From an uncultured Erysipelotrichaceae bacterium (GTDB lineage: Bacteria; Bacillota_I; Bacilli_A; RF39; UBA660): 22,585 nucleotides of DNA. A program made the position numbers and the translations under genes. The stretch spans positions 1 through 22,585 of the forward strand of contig CACZQI010000008.1 of the NCBI GenBank assembly GCA_902783345.1. Direction: 5' to 3'. This document shows positions 7,163 through 15,438 of this stretch, piece after piece. The notes beneath the pieces are model-generated. The model was not told the DNA's origin, did no database searches, and saw only the letters and a program-made list of their open reading frames with translations. Every line of letters begins with the position of its first letter. Positions within the stretch are counted from its first letter, which is position 1.

Positions 7163-7861
7163 ATGAAAAGAAATTTAATAATTGTAGCCATATTAAGTTT
7201 AATTGTAGGAGGTGTATTAGGATATTTCATTTTTGGAAATAAAACTAATAATGCTCTAGCGCCTTTACCTAAAGGAGAAAAATCAGAAGGATTAAGAGGA
7301 GTGTACGACATAGATAAAAACATCAATGAAAAAACAATTGATAACTATTTAAATAGAAGCGATGTTGCATATCGTGATGTTCGTATGTTAGAAGATACTG
7401 CTACTTGGGAAAATAAAGGTGGCGAAAGAGATTTAACAGGATTTGTTGAAGGATTTGAAGTAATCCCATATGCTTATTTAACTGAATTTCCAGAAGCTTA
7501 TGTAAAACAGAAAAAAGAAGAAAATGTATCTGGTTTATATAAAGGAAAAACTTTATTTAGAATTGATAAAGACGGGAACTATGTTGCTAACTATAAAGAA
7601 TCAATGGATATTTTAGAATCAATTTTCCCTAAAGACAAATACATATTCTTAATGTGTGGCGCTGGTGGATATGCTAACTTCACTAAACAAATGTTAGGCT
7701 CTCTTGGATGGGATACATCAAAAATATATAATGTTGGTGGCTACTGGAATTATAATGGTAAAAAGGGTGTTTCTACAAAAGTAGAAGGTAAAGATAAATG
7801 TGATTTTTCTAAAGTTGCTTATCATAATATTGATTTTAGTAGATTAACAGAGGTTAAATAA
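7163..7861 (+). CDS. Membrane-anchored rhodanese-like protein
   Basis: The 232-residue protein has one N-terminal hydrophobic segment (5-24) and an extracytoplasmic rhodanese fold. The first half carries YRDVRM (70-75), the equivalent of the conserved Asp-x-Arg strand. The active-site loop is LMCGAGGYA with Cys165, after the buried strand KYIFLMC. The LGWDTSKIYNVGGYWNY segment matches the usual end of rhodanese domains. Catalytic Cys is present, but the loop lacks the usual Arg of CxxGxR. Persulfide transfer outside the membrane is therefore plausible but unproven. AAGGAGG precedes the ATG. Its TAA overlaps the ATG of the downstream lipoprotein by one base (TAATG), so the two are coupled. Confidence 0.82.
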   Translation: MKRNLIIVAILSLIVGGVLGYFIFGNKTNNALAPLPKGEKSEGLRGVYDIDKNINEKTIDNYLNRSDVAYRDVRMLEDTATWENKGGERDLTGFVEGFEVIPYAYLTEFPEAYVKQKKEENVSGLYKGKTLFRIDKDGNYVANYKESMDILESIFPKDKYIFLMCGAGGYANFTKQMLGSLGWDTSKIYNVGGYWNYNGKKGVSTKVEGKDKCDFSKVAYHNIDFSRLTEVK

Positions 7862-8325
7862 TGCTAAAAAGAATAACCTTAATCATAATTTGTATATTAT
7901 CTTTAAGTTTATATGGATGCTCTAATAAGATTAATCAAAATGATGGCATTAAAAGATTTTATTTAACCGAAAAATATTACAATAAAGGTGAATTTATAAC
8001 TACCAATGATTTAAATAATGTTAAAAACGAAAGTTATATCTTATTTGTATATAACAATTATTGTAATTTACCCATACCATGTGAAGATATTTTTAAAGAA
8101 TTTATGGCAAAATATCAAATAGATTTTTTATCAATGCCTTTTGAGAAATTTAAAGATACATCATTTTATGAAAACGTTCAATATGCACCTTCTATTATTA
8201 TTGTAAAAGAAGGTCAAATAGTTAGTTTTTTAGATGCTAATAAAGATGATGATTTAGAAAAATATCAAAATGTAAATGAATTTGAAAAATGGCTTAATAA
8301 TCATGTATATTTTACCAAAAAATAA
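7861..8325 (+). CDS. Thioredoxin-like lipoprotein
   Basis: The 154-residue protein begins with a basic start, a hydrophobic stretch (about 5-17) and the lipobox LYGC, giving lipidated Cys20 after cleavage. The mature part resembles a thioredoxin fold. A strand (YILFVYNN) precedes YCNLPIPC, and YAPSIIIVKEGQIV provides the cis-Pro-like turn and final strands. The two cysteines are spaced CxxxxxxC rather than CxxC, so classical dithiol chemistry is doubtful. The ATG overlaps the rhodanese stop. Together they form a small envelope sulfur/redox pair. The terminator at 8324-8354 overlaps its stop codon. Confidence 0.72.
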   Translation: MLKRITLIIICILSLSLYGCSNKINQNDGIKRFYLTEKYYNKGEFITTNDLNNVKNESYILFVYNNYCNLPIPCEDIFKEFMAKYQIDFLSMPFEKFKDTSFYENVQYAPSIIIVKEGQIVSFLDANKDDDLEKYQNVNEFEKWLNNHVYFTKK

Positions 8326-8354
8326 AATGTATGATTTGTATTCATACATTTTTT
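8324..8354. terminator. Bidirectional terminator between the lipoprotein gene and tRNA-Cys
   Basis: AAAATGTATGA (8324-8334) pairs perfectly over 11 bp with TCATACATTTT (8342-8352). A T-run lies on the + side and an A-run on the other, so it can end the + strand operon and the minus-strand tRNA transcript. Confidence 0.85.
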
Positions 8355-8361
8355 GTTATAT

Positions 8362-8435
8362 TGGAGGGGCCTACCGGATTTGAACCGGTGCTCAGGGAGT
8401 TGCAGTCCCTTGCCTTACCACTTGGCTAAAGCCCC
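8362..8435 (-). tRNA. tRNA-Cys (anticodon GCA)
   Basis: On the minus strand the 74-nt gene folds as a normal cloverleaf. The acceptor GGGGCTT pairs with AGGCCCC. The anticodon loop is CTGCAAC with anticodon GCA in a 5-bp stem AGGGA/TCCCT. The T arm is ACCGG-TTCAAAT-CCGGT. The discriminator base is T, the classic cysteine identity base, and CCA is encoded at the 3' end (8362-8364). It stands alone, with its own promoter upstream and a shared terminator downstream. Confidence 0.97.
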
Positions 8436-8447
8436 ATAGCTCTTTTT

Positions 8448-8476
8448 ATTTTACACTAGAAAATAAGCCTTGTCAA
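8448..8476 (-). promoter_or_regulatory. Promoter of tRNA-Cys
   Basis: Read on the minus strand, TTGACA (8476-8471) and TAAAAT (8453-8448) are 17 nt apart. Transcription should start about six bases before the tRNA's first base. A perfect -35 suits a stable RNA gene. Confidence 0.85.
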
Positions 8477-8537
8477 TTAACCAAATTACTTTTTCATAAT
8501 ATCTTATGCAAGTATTCTATAATTATTAAAAATTCAT

Positions 8538-8566
8538 TTGACACTAAATATCTTCATAAGTATAAT
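8538..8566 (+). promoter_or_regulatory. Consensus promoter of the dagK-like gene
   Basis: TTGACA (8538-8543), 17-nt spacer, TATAAT (8561-8566): both hexamers are perfect. GGTGGTGA follows as ribosome binding site. Confidence 0.9.
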
Positions 8567-8583
8567 ATGGGTGGTGAATACAA

Positions 8584-9519
8584 ATGAAAAACTGTATTGT
8601 AATTTATAATCCTAATTCAGGTCATGTTTTTAAAACTAAATATTTAAAAGAATATAAAAAAATATTAACTAAATATGATTATAATCCCAAATTTATAGGA
8701 ACTGAATATGCTGGACATGCTAAAGAAATAGTAAGCCATTTAGATAATCATATTGGTTTAGTAATATCTATGGGCGGGGATGGAACCTTTAATGAAATAA
8801 TTACTGGTAATTTACAAAGAAAAAATCCTCTAGTTCTAGCACATATCCCTGTTGGAACAACTAATGATGTTGGAGTTATGTTTGGTTATACTAATGATAT
8901 AATGAAAAACTTAAAACTTCTTTTAACTGGAGAAGTTATGGGTATGGATATTGGCAATATTAATGGTAGACCATTTGTATATGTAGCAGGGTTTGGTAAA
9001 TTCATGCATATACCATATCAAACACCTCGTAAACTTAAAAAGAAATATGGCCATCTTGCATATTTAATAGAAGGTACAAAAGACTTTTTTGCGCCTACTA
9101 AACTACATAAAATAACTTATAAAGTAAATGGCATTGAAAAAACAGGTTATTATTCATTTATGCTTATTTCTAATGCTAATAGAATAGCCGGTATTAATAA
9201 TTTTTATCGTAATGTTAAATTAGATGATGATGCTTTTGAAGTTGTTTTTTGCAATTTTAAAAGAAGAATTGATATTATTAAAACATTTACACTTTTATTT
9301 ACCATGGATGCTGCTAAAGTATCAGGTATTGAGTTTTATAAAACAAATCATATTGAAGTTAGATTCTATGATTATCCTAATAAAGCTTGGTGTGTTGATG
9401 GTGAAAAGTTAGACCGCGCAGTTTTAAAATATGATATATCTAATATTAGAAATGTTAAAATAATGATGCCAAGTAAGAATATCGATAAAAACTTTGTTCA
9501 TAATAAAAAGGATGCTTAA
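8584..9519 (+). CDS. Diacylglycerol/lipid kinase family protein (DagK/YegS type)
   Basis: The 311-residue protein carries the lipid-kinase catalytic domain. The phosphate-binding start is VIYNPNSG (about 6-13), the glycine motif is GGDGTFNE (64-71), and the nucleotide-site loop is PVGTTNDVG. The C-terminal WCVDGEKLD matches the DGE motif of DagK-type kinases. These enzymes phosphorylate diacylglycerol with ATP, recycling it to phosphatidic acid after its release by lipoteichoic acid synthesis. Length is typical. It is driven by a consensus promoter and is probably monocistronic. Its TAA overlaps the converging YfhO-like gene by four bases. The exact lipid substrate is inferred from family. 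Confidence 0.9.
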   Translation: MKNCIVIYNPNSGHVFKTKYLKEYKKILTKYDYNPKFIGTEYAGHAKEIVSHLDNHIGLVISMGGDGTFNEIITGNLQRKNPLVLAHIPVGTTNDVGVMFGYTNDIMKNLKLLLTGEVMGMDIGNINGRPFVYVAGFGKFMHIPYQTPRKLKKKYGHLAYLIEGTKDFFAPTKLHKITYKVNGIEKTGYYSFMLISNANRIAGINNFYRNVKLDDDAFEVVFCNFKRRIDIIKTFTLLFTMDAAKVSGIEFYKTNHIEVRFYDYPNKAWCVDGEKLDRAVLKYDISNIRNVKIMMPSKNIDKNFVHNKKDA

Positions 9520-9527
9520 TCCTTTTT
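9505..9527. terminator. Bidirectional terminator inside two overlapping gene ends
   Basis: AAAAAGGAT (9505-9513) pairs perfectly over 9 bp with ATCCTTTTT (9519-9527) around GCTTA. The loop and its flank hold both stop codons: TAA at 9517-9519 on + and its counterpart at 9516-9518 on the minus strand. It works equally on both strands. Confidence 0.85.
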
Positions 9528-12056
9528 AATTTTTATCCAAATTGCTAAAGTACATAGGGATACTAAAGATATTAAAGCACTTATTTTAATATAAGGAATA
9601 GTATATTTAAGTTTAATATTATGCGCTCCTTTAGGTACATTAAATCCTAATAAAGTATCAGAAATACATTCGGTTTCTATTAATTTATTATCAACATAAA
9701 CTTTCCATCCTTTATCATAAGGAATAGATGTATAAACAAAAGTATCTTCTTTAAAATTAGTATTTGCTTTAATTATATGTTCTTTAAATTCTGTAATTTC
9801 AATTTTTTTACTTAATAAATAATTATAAGCCTTATTAAATTTATCAGTATTTAATTTATATATTTTAATTTCATTATCTATTTCTTCATCATAATAAGTA
9901 TAACCTACATAAACTTCAATATTTTTGTTATCTGTTTTATTGTTTATTACAAAATTTTCATTATAATCATAATAATTATATATTGATATATTTTTAAAAT
10001 TTTGAACATATTCGTAATCATCATTAAAATAATATAAATCACCTTCATTATAAACAAAATCACAAATAACATTATTATCAAAATACATATAATAATTATC
10101 ATAAAAATTAGGTAAACTATATTTTACTATTGTATAATCATCACCAGTATCAACTATCTCTTTATTAGTTATTTCAACTTCTTCTAAAATATTTTTAATT
10201 CCAGTTGCTTTTTCGATAAAATTATTTTGATTAATAAAAGCATTATCATTATTAGCTTTATAATTTAGAGTATCTTTATTAACTCCAAACATTAATCCAA
10301 TTGTATAATTAAATCTATAAACATCTTCATCATTATTATAATATAAAGAATATCTACTATCATCTACACTTGTTCCAAGTATATATTTAATATTAAACAT
10401 TAAATCATATAATGGGGTATTTTGTTTATAATAAAAACTATTAATTTCATTACCAGGCATACCTAAAGAATAATTTAATTTCGCCATATTCTCATATTCC
10501 ATCGAACTAAATGCAACTTGTCCATAATATCCATACCAAGATGGATCATTAAAGGTTAACATTGAAAGTTTTTCTAATCTATAAAAATTACTTTTATCGT
10601 TATCTTTTATATATTTTAATGAATCATTAGTATTATTATAATCAGAATAGAATCCTTTTAAATTTTGATTAATACGCCAATTATTATTTACAACAATTAC
10701 ACATTCAAGTGAAGCAGTAAGGATAAAAAATCCAATAGGCCAATATTTAGTACATCTAAAATACTTTAATAAAATATAACTTAAATAAATAATAGTAATA
10801 ACAATATAGTTAATTATAATCATATCACTATTAATATTTTTATAGCCAATTAGTTTTAAAATTGTAATTATAATTAACATAACCATATAAATACATAACA
10901 CATATTTAGGCTTTATTTCTTTTAAATATTTTAAACTATAAGCCGATATTAATATTAAAACAAAACTATAAACAAAAGAATATCTAAATGGTAAATCATT
11001 TGGAACATGAAATGCATGCCAAATAAAGTCAAGAGCTCCCCATCTAAAACAAACCGCTATAAAAATTAAAAGTCCTAAATAAGTAAGTTTAGTTTTTAAT
11101 TTAATCTTAGGGTTAATTATAAATAATAATAGTAGCGCAATAGGAATAATTCCTACTGAAATATTAGGAGCATTACTTACTCCTGATTTTAAAACGGTAC
11201 TACCAACTCCTGTAAAATGATTAAACAAGAATTCTTTTAAAGTAAAAGCATAATACTGACTAGTTGGAAAAGCATCACTTGTCGCACTTATTTCTTTAAG
11301 CCCTAAATAAAGTGGTATTAAAAATATTGCACATAGTCCTCCAGCAATAAGTGAGGCACCAGCAAAAGATAATCCTTTTTTTAAAATCTTTTTAATATTG
11401 AATTTATGAGTACTAATAATAAGTTCACAAATAAAATAGAGAACGCTAAAAATACATAACATATAACCAATAAAATAGTTAGCAAAAAGCATTACTGAAA
11501 GGCTAATAACATAGAACAATATTTTATTTTTATTAACTAATCTATCGATACCTAAAGTAATTAAAGGTAACATTACCATTCCATCTAACCACATAATATT
11601 CCAATAGTATGCAGTAAAATATGCACAAAAAGCATACAATAAAGATATCGCAATAAAACTATAACTCTTACCTAATTTTTCTTTTAAATAAATAGCCATT
11701 GTAAGAGCAGATACAACTGCTTTAAGACCAATAATAACTGAATAAGACATAATCACATTCTCATGTTTAAAAAATAAAAGTAATATATTAAATGGGCTTG
11801 ATAAATAATTAAAGAAATTTCTAAAAAATGGCAATCCCATGCCCATTTGAAATGAATAAATTAGATTTCGACCACTTAAAATTCTATCACGCATTTCAGC
11901 AAGCATTGGGCCATATTGGTGGAAAAAGTCGATTGTTAAAAGAGAATTCTTTCCTAAAGGCGCTACTTTTTGTAAATAATAAATACTTATTATAACAATT
12001 GAAGCACAAAATAAAGTTATTAAATAATAAGTCCATTTACTAAAAAAGCGTTTCAT
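9516..12056 (-). CDS. YfhO-family polytopic membrane protein
   Basis: The 846-residue protein has roughly a dozen membrane helices in its first half, one more at the C-terminus (about 820-840), and a large Tyr/Asn-rich extracytoplasmic region between. TIDFFHQYGPML, the GMGLPFFRNF turn and YYWNIMWLDGMVMLPLITLGIDRL match YfhO proteins. The late SIPYDKGWKVYVDN...KGAHNIKLKY is the family's C-terminal sandwich. B. subtilis YfhO is linked to GlcNAc decoration of lipoteichoic acid and has a GT-C-like fold. A similar role here is inferred. An upstream in-frame ATG at 12068 has no ribosome binding site, while ATG 12056 has GGTGA five bases before it, so the latter is preferred. Confidence 0.88.
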   Translation of the reverse strand: MKRFFSKWTYYLITLFCASIVIISIYYLQKVAPLGKNSLLTIDFFHQYGPMLAEMRDRILSGRNLIYSFQMGMGLPFFRNFFNYLSSPFNILLLFFKHENVIMSYSVIIGLKAVVSALTMAIYLKEKLGKSYSFIAISLLYAFCAYFTAYYWNIMWLDGMVMLPLITLGIDRLVNKNKILFYVISLSVMLFANYFIGYMLCIFSVLYFICELIISTHKFNIKKILKKGLSFAGASLIAGGLCAIFLIPLYLGLKEISATSDAFPTSQYYAFTLKEFLFNHFTGVGSTVLKSGVSNAPNISVGIIPIALLLLFIINPKIKLKTKLTYLGLLIFIAVCFRWGALDFIWHAFHVPNDLPFRYSFVYSFVLILISAYSLKYLKEIKPKYVLCIYMVMLIIITILKLIGYKNINSDMIIINYIVITIIYLSYILLKYFRCTKYWPIGFFILTASLECVIVVNNNWRINQNLKGFYSDYNNTNDSLKYIKDNDKSNFYRLEKLSMLTFNDPSWYGYYGQVAFSSMEYENMAKLNYSLGMPGNEINSFYYKQNTPLYDLMFNIKYILGTSVDDSRYSLYYNNDEDVYRFNYTIGLMFGVNKDTLNYKANNDNAFINQNNFIEKATGIKNILEEVEITNKEIVDTGDDYTIVKYSLPNFYDNYYMYFDNNVICDFVYNEGDLYYFNDDYEYVQNFKNISIYNYYDYNENFVINNKTDNKNIEVYVGYTYYDEEIDNEIKIYKLNTDKFNKAYNYLLSKKIEITEFKEHIIKANTNFKEDTFVYTSIPYDKGWKVYVDNKLIETECISDTLLGFNVPKGAHNIKLKYTIPYIKISALISLVSLCTLAIWIKIKKD

Positions 12057-12109
12057 TTTCTTCACCATTAAAATTATATCAATATAAACGTCAAATTTAT
12101 AGATTTTTC

Positions 12110-12138
12110 TTGCAAAATCTTTCTTTTTGTTGTATTAT
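12110..12138 (+). promoter_or_regulatory. Promoter of typA
   Basis: TTGCAA (12110-12115) and TATTAT (12133-12138) are 17 nt apart. The in-frame TTG at 12127 would lie inside this promoter, which argues against an upstream start for typA. Confidence 0.75.
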
Positions 12139-12165
12139 CTTATGAGTTCGAAAGAAGGAAGTAGT

Positions 12166-13971
12166 ATGGAAAAAATCATTAATATTGCAGTAGTAGCGCA
12201 TGTTGATGCAGGAAAAAGTACTTTAGTAGATGCATTACTAGAGCAAAATGGTGTTTTTAGTGAAAGAGATGAAATTGTTGATTGTGTAATGGATTCTGAT
12301 GATATTGAAAGAGAAAGAGGAATAACTATCTATTCTAAAAACTGTGCCATCAGATATAAAGATTATAAAATAAATATAGTTGATACCCCAGGACATGCAG
12401 ACTTTTCATCAGAAGTAGAGCGTGTTATTAAAACTGTTGATACTGTAATTTTATTAGTTGATTCAGCAGAAGGGCCAATGCCTCAAACTAGATTTGTTTT
12501 AAAAAAGGCTTTAGAACATAATTTAAGACCAATTTTATTTATTAATAAAATTGATAAAAAAGATGCTCGCCCAGAAGAAGTAGTTAATATGACTTTTGAT
12601 TTATTCTGTGAACTTAATGCAACTGATGAACAATTAGACTTTCCTATTATATATGGAACAGCAAGAGAAGGAATTGCAAAATACTCTTTAGATGATGACT
12701 CTAATACTATTGAACCACTTCTTGAAACTATTTTAAAACAATGCAAACCATTTGCTGGTTCTGAAAATGATAATTTACAACTTCAAATATCTAATTTAGG
12801 ATATGATGAATATATTGGAAGACTTGGCGTAGGTCGTATTACTAAAGGTAAGATTAAATCAGGCGAAACTGTATCTTTAGTTAAAAATGATGGCAAAATT
12901 GAAAGCTTTAAAATAACTAAACTATTTGTAAACGAAGGAATTAAAAGAGTAGAAAAAGATGTAGCATACTATGGTGATATAGTTACAATTGCTGGATGCT
13001 CTCATATCTCAATTGGAGATACTATTTGTGAACTTAATGTAATCGATCCTCTTCCTCCAATTGAAATTGAAAAACCAACTTTAAGCATGAACTTTTTAGT
13101 TAATAATGGTCCATTTGCAGGTCAAAGCGGTAAATATTTAACTACAAGACATATTAAAGAAAGATTAGAACGTGAACTAGAAACTAATGTTGGGTTAGAA
13201 ATAGAAGAATTACCTGGTACTGATGGTTTTAAAGTTAGTGGACGTGGAGAATTACACTTATCAATTCTTTTAGAAAATATGCGTAGAGAAGGTTACGAAT
13301 TATGTGTAAGTAAACCAGAAGTTTTATTTAAAGAAATAGATGGAATAAAATGTGAACCATATGAAACTGTTATAGTTAACACACCAAATGATTATGCAAG
13401 TACTATTATTAATGCTTTACAAGAAAGAAAAGCAATGCTACTTAAAATGGAAACAGAAGATAGCTTTACGCATTTAGAATTTTCAGCACCAACTAGAGGA
13501 TTAATTGGTTATCGTAGTAGTTTTATTACTGATACTAAAGGCGAAGGTATTATGGTTAGAAGCTTTAAAGGTTATGAACCATATGCTGGACCAATATTAT
13601 CTCGTAAAAATGGTGTTTTAGTAAGTATGGAAACAGGAAAATCATTAGGATATTCACTATTTAACTTACAAGAAAGAGGTACTTTAATAATTGGGCCTGC
13701 TACTGATGTATATATTGGTATGATAGTAGGTATTCATAATCGCGATAATGATTTAAATGTAAATCCATGTAAAAATAAAGAAATGTCTAATACTCGTAGT
13801 AAATCTTCAGATGAAGCAATTAATCTAGTACCACCAAGAGCATTTAGTCTTGAAGAAGCCTTAGAATTTATAGCTGAAGATGAATACGTTGAAGTAACTC
13901 CAGCAGTTATTAGACTACGTAAAAAAACTTTAGACCCTAAAGACCGTTTTAGAGAAAATAGAGAAAATTAA
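12166..13971 (+). CDS. typA: Translational GTPase TypA/BipA
   Basis: The 601-residue ribosome-associated GTPase aids 50S assembly and stress or cold adaptation in other bacteria. GTPase motifs are AHVDAGKS (11-18), ERGIT, DTPGH and NKID. The BipA-specific section [12 protein letters not shown]...TDTKGEGIM distinguishes it from EF-G and ribosome-protection proteins. The P-loop reads DAGKS, whereas BipA usually has DHGKT. The BipA catalytic histidine in DTPGH is kept. ATG 12166 follows GAAGGAAG, so the alternative TTG at 12127, inside the promoter, is rejected. An AT-only hairpin (13979-13998) after the stop could be a weak terminator. Divergent from the YfhO-like gene. Confidence 0.96.
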   Translation: MEKIINIAVVAHVDAGKSTLVDALLEQNGVFSERDEIVDCVMDSDDIERERGITIYSKNCAIRYKDYKINIVDTPGHADFSSEVERVIKTVDTVILLVDSAEGPMPQTRFVLKKALEHNLRPILFINKIDKKDARPEEVVNMTFDLFCELNATDEQLDFPIIYGTAREGIAKYSLDDDSNTIEPLLETILKQCKPFAGSENDNLQLQISNLGYDEYIGRLGVGRITKGKIKSGETVSLVKNDGKIESFKITKLFVNEGIKRVEKDVAYYGDIVTIAGCSHISIGDTICELNVIDPLPPIEIEKPTLSMNFLVNNGPFAGQSGKYLTTRHIKERLERELETNVGLEIEELPGTDGFKVSGRGELHLSILLENMRREGYELCVSKPEVLFKEIDGIKCEPYETVIVNTPNDYASTIINALQERKAMLLKMETEDSFTHLEFSAPTRGLIGYRSSFITDTKGEGIMVRSFKGYEPYAGPILSRKNGVLVSMETGKSLGYSLFNLQERGTLIIGPATDVYIGMIVGIHNRDNDLNVNPCKNKEMSNTRSKSSDEAINLVPPRAFSLEEALEFIAEDEYVEVTPAVIRLRKKTLDPKDRFRENREN

Positions 13972-14010
13972 ATCTTTTTAATAAAAAGTATTTTATTAAA
14001 GGAATATTTA

Positions 14011-14019
14011 TGATATTAT
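14011..14019 (+). promoter_or_regulatory. Extended -10 promoter of the 6S-like RNA
   Basis: TGA precedes TATTAT (14014-14019). Six bases later comes A14026, exactly the first base of the long closing stem of the RNA, so promoter and structure support each other. No good -35 is seen. Confidence 0.6.
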
Positions 14020-14025
14020 GTATAT

Positions 14026-14180
14026 AAGGTATAACATAGGGGGTTAAAAATTAACTAATTATAGAAATTAATCTTTTATATAGTGATGAAAAATAGGGGT
14101 ATTTGGTTGTCGCTGAATAGTAAAATAATTAGTATAATTTTATTTTAGAAGTGCAAAAACTTATTCCTAAGTTATGCCTT
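14026..14180 (+). ncRNA. Candidate 6S RNA (RNA polymerase regulator)
   Basis: The 155-nt segment folds end to end as one long rod. The closing stem 14026-14040 with 14166-14180 has 14 of 15 positions paired. An asymmetric bubble follows, about six bases on the 5' side against about 24 on the 3' side (14142-14165). That longer strand can form a small AAGT/ACTT hairpin. Next come a second stem, 14047-14053 with 14135-14141 and 14054-14062 with 14125-14133 (9 bp perfect), and an apical arm, 14082-14087 with 14109-14114. The terminal hairpin is AAATA-GGGG-TATTT. A closing stem, open bubble and long apical arm form the layout of 6S RNA, which mimics an open promoter. It holds no convincing open reading frame. 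A terminator follows and the next gene has its own promoter, so it is probably a free RNA rather than a riboswitch. Identity is inferred from shape, not sequence. Confidence 0.6.
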
Positions 14181-14191
14181 TTATAATATAT

Positions 14192-14223
14192 AAAGATAAT
14201 GGAATTAACCATTGTCTTTTTTT
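14192..14223 (+). terminator. Terminator of the 6S-like RNA
   Basis: AAAGATAATGG (14192-14202) pairs over 11 bp, with one T-G pair, with CCATTGTCTTT (14209-14219), and is followed by a T-run to 14223. Confidence 0.88.
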
Positions 14224-14241
14224 CATTTTTAATGATATAAT
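14212..14241 (+). promoter_or_regulatory. Promoter of rubrerythrin
   Basis: An extended -10, TGA TATAAT (14233-14241), lies 18 nt after a partial -35, TTGTCT (14212-14217), which is part of the preceding terminator stem. Confidence 0.65.
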
Positions 14242-14265
14242 TTTCTTAAGAAAGAAGGAAGTAAT

Positions 14266-14805
14266 ATGGAATTAAAAGGAAGTCGTACAGAAGCTAATTT
14301 AATGGCTGCTTTTGCTGGAGAAAGTCAAGCAAGAAATAAATATACTTATTATGCATCACAAGCTAAAAAAGATGGTTTTGAACAAATAGCAGCTATCTTT
14401 GAAGAAACAGCTGGTAATGAAAAAGAACATGCTAAACTATGGTTTAAACAATTACATGGTGGAAAAGTACCTTCAACATTAGATAACTTAAAAGATGCAG
14501 CAAGTGGCGAAAACTATGAATGGACTGAAATGTATGAAGAATTTGCTAAGGTAGCAAAAGAAGAAGGATTTGACCAAATCGCGTTTCTTTTTGAAGAAGT
14601 TGGTAAAATTGAAAAACATCATGAAGAAAGATATTTAAAACTAATTGATAATATAGAAAATAATTTAGTATTTGAAAAAGGCGAGGAAAAAGTGTGGATT
14701 TGTCGTAACTGTGGGCATGTTTATGTTGGAGAAAAAGCTCCTGTTGTTTGCCCAGTTTGTGCACATCCACAAAGTTATATGGAATTAAAAGCCGAAAATT
14801 ACTAA
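14266..14805 (+). CDS. rbr: Rubrerythrin (peroxide-detoxifying diiron/rubredoxin protein)
   Basis: The 179-residue cytoplasmic protein combines a four-helix diiron domain (about 1-140) with a C-terminal rubredoxin domain. Iron ligands sit in [21 protein letters not shown] and in the second half [15 protein letters not shown]. The rubredoxin iron is held by CRNCGH and CPVCAHPQ. Rubrerythrins reduce hydrogen peroxide to water in anaerobes and microaerophiles using electrons from rubredoxin reductases. The length is close to the usual 180-190 residues. AGAAGGAAG precedes the ATG. It is a single-gene unit between its own extended -10 promoter and the terminator at 14821. Confidence 0.96.
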   Translation: MELKGSRTEANLMAAFAGESQARNKYTYYASQAKKDGFEQIAAIFEETAGNEKEHAKLWFKQLHGGKVPSTLDNLKDAASGENYEWTEMYEEFAKVAKEEGFDQIAFLFEEVGKIEKHHEERYLKLIDNIENNLVFEKGEEKVWICRNCGHVYVGEKAPVVCPVCAHPQSYMELKAENY

Positions 14806-14820
14806 TTTGCATATTTAAAC

Positions 14821-14843
14821 AAGACCAATTAAGGTCTTTTTTT
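14821..14843 (+). terminator. Terminator after rubrerythrin
   Basis: AAGACC (14821-14826) pairs with GGTCTT (14833-14838) over AATTAA, with TTTTT to 14843. Confidence 0.88.
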
Positions 14844-14883
14844 ATAAAATGATGCTTAATCCTTGTCAAATCGCACTTTTTTG

Positions 14884-14912
14884 TTGACTTTTACGAGCTT
14901 ATCACATATAAT
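14884..14912 (+). promoter_or_regulatory. Strong promoter of rplM-rpsI
   Basis: TTGACT (14884-14889), 17-nt spacer, TATAAT (14907-14912). The near-perfect match suits ribosomal protein genes. Confidence 0.88.
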
Positions 14913-14918
14913 TCATAT

Positions 14919-14990
14919 TGGTACATTTTGATTAGCCGTATTTTCTTTAGGTGTGGGAAGCCGAAAAGGAATGAGGCAAGTTGAAAGGAA
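14919..14990 (+). promoter_or_regulatory. Ribosomal protein L13 leader (putative autoregulatory RNA)
   Basis: An untranslated leader of about 78 nt separates the promoter from rplM. Its GC-rich core (about 14934-14980) has TTAGGTGTGGGAAGCC, GAAAAGG and GAGGCAAGTTG. From memory this resembles the L13 leader described upstream of rplM in low-GC Gram-positives. TTTTC (14941-14945) can pair with GAAAA (14963-14967), and GCC (14960-14962) with GGC (14975-14977). The ribosome binding site AAAGGA is just downstream. The expected role is feedback by L13 on its own operon. Confidence 0.7.
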
Positions 14991-14996
14991 ATTTTT

Positions 14997-15428
14997 ATGA
15001 AAACATTTATGCAAACAAAAGAAACTGTTGAACGTAATTGGTATGTTATTGATGCTGAAAATTTACCTTTAGGTAGAGTTGCTACTAAAGCAGCTTCTAT
15101 GCTTAGAGGAAAACATAAGCCAACATACACACCACATATTGATTGTGGAGACTATATTATTATTGTTAATGCCCAAAAAGTTAAATTAACTGGAAATAAG
15201 CTTAACGATAAAATGTATTATGATCATTCTGGGTTCCCAGGTGGACTTAGAGAACGTAATGCTAAGACTATGATAGAAAGTTATCCTGTTGAAATGGTAG
15301 AAAGAGCTGTTAAAGGTATGCTTCCAAAAGGACCTTTAGGTAGACAAATGTTTAAAAAATTATTTGTTTATGCTGGAGAGAATCATAATCATGCTGCTCA
15401 AAAACCACAAGCAGTAATAATTGACTAG
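14997..15428 (+). CDS. rplM: 50S ribosomal protein L13
   Basis: The 143-residue protein matches L13 throughout: [50 protein letters not shown], and the conserved [15 protein letters not shown] near the C-terminus. L13 binds 23S rRNA early in large-subunit assembly. Length is normal. AAAGGA precedes the ATG. The downstream rpsI begins ten bases after the TAG, with the pair order conserved in almost all bacteria. Confidence 0.98.
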   Translation: MKTFMQTKETVERNWYVIDAENLPLGRVATKAASMLRGKHKPTYTPHIDCGDYIIIVNAQKVKLTGNKLNDKMYYDHSGFPGGLRERNAKTMIESYPVEMVERAVKGMLPKGPLGRQMFKKLFVYAGENHNHAAQKPQAVIID

Positions 15429-15438
15429 GAGGTAAAAC

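Noticed and set aside
12127..12165. Upstream TTG start for typA
   Set aside because: It lies inside the predicted -10 region and lacks a ribosome binding site; ATG 12166 has GAAGGAAG and matches the family start.
12483..12746. 87-codon minus-strand frame inside typA
   Set aside because: It is a shadow of a strongly conserved gene, with no ribosome binding site or family features. The same applies to frames opposite the rbr, rplM, rpsI, ABC and GntR genes.
12166..13971. Tet(M)-like ribosome protection gene, suggested by DAGKS
   Set aside because: The length of 601 residues and the [12 protein letters not shown] / TDTKGEGIM segments are BipA-specific.
14026..14223. Riboswitch or attenuator controlling rubrerythrin
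   Set aside because: The RNA ends in a complete terminator and rubrerythrin has its own extended -10 after it, so a free-standing RNA is the simpler reading.
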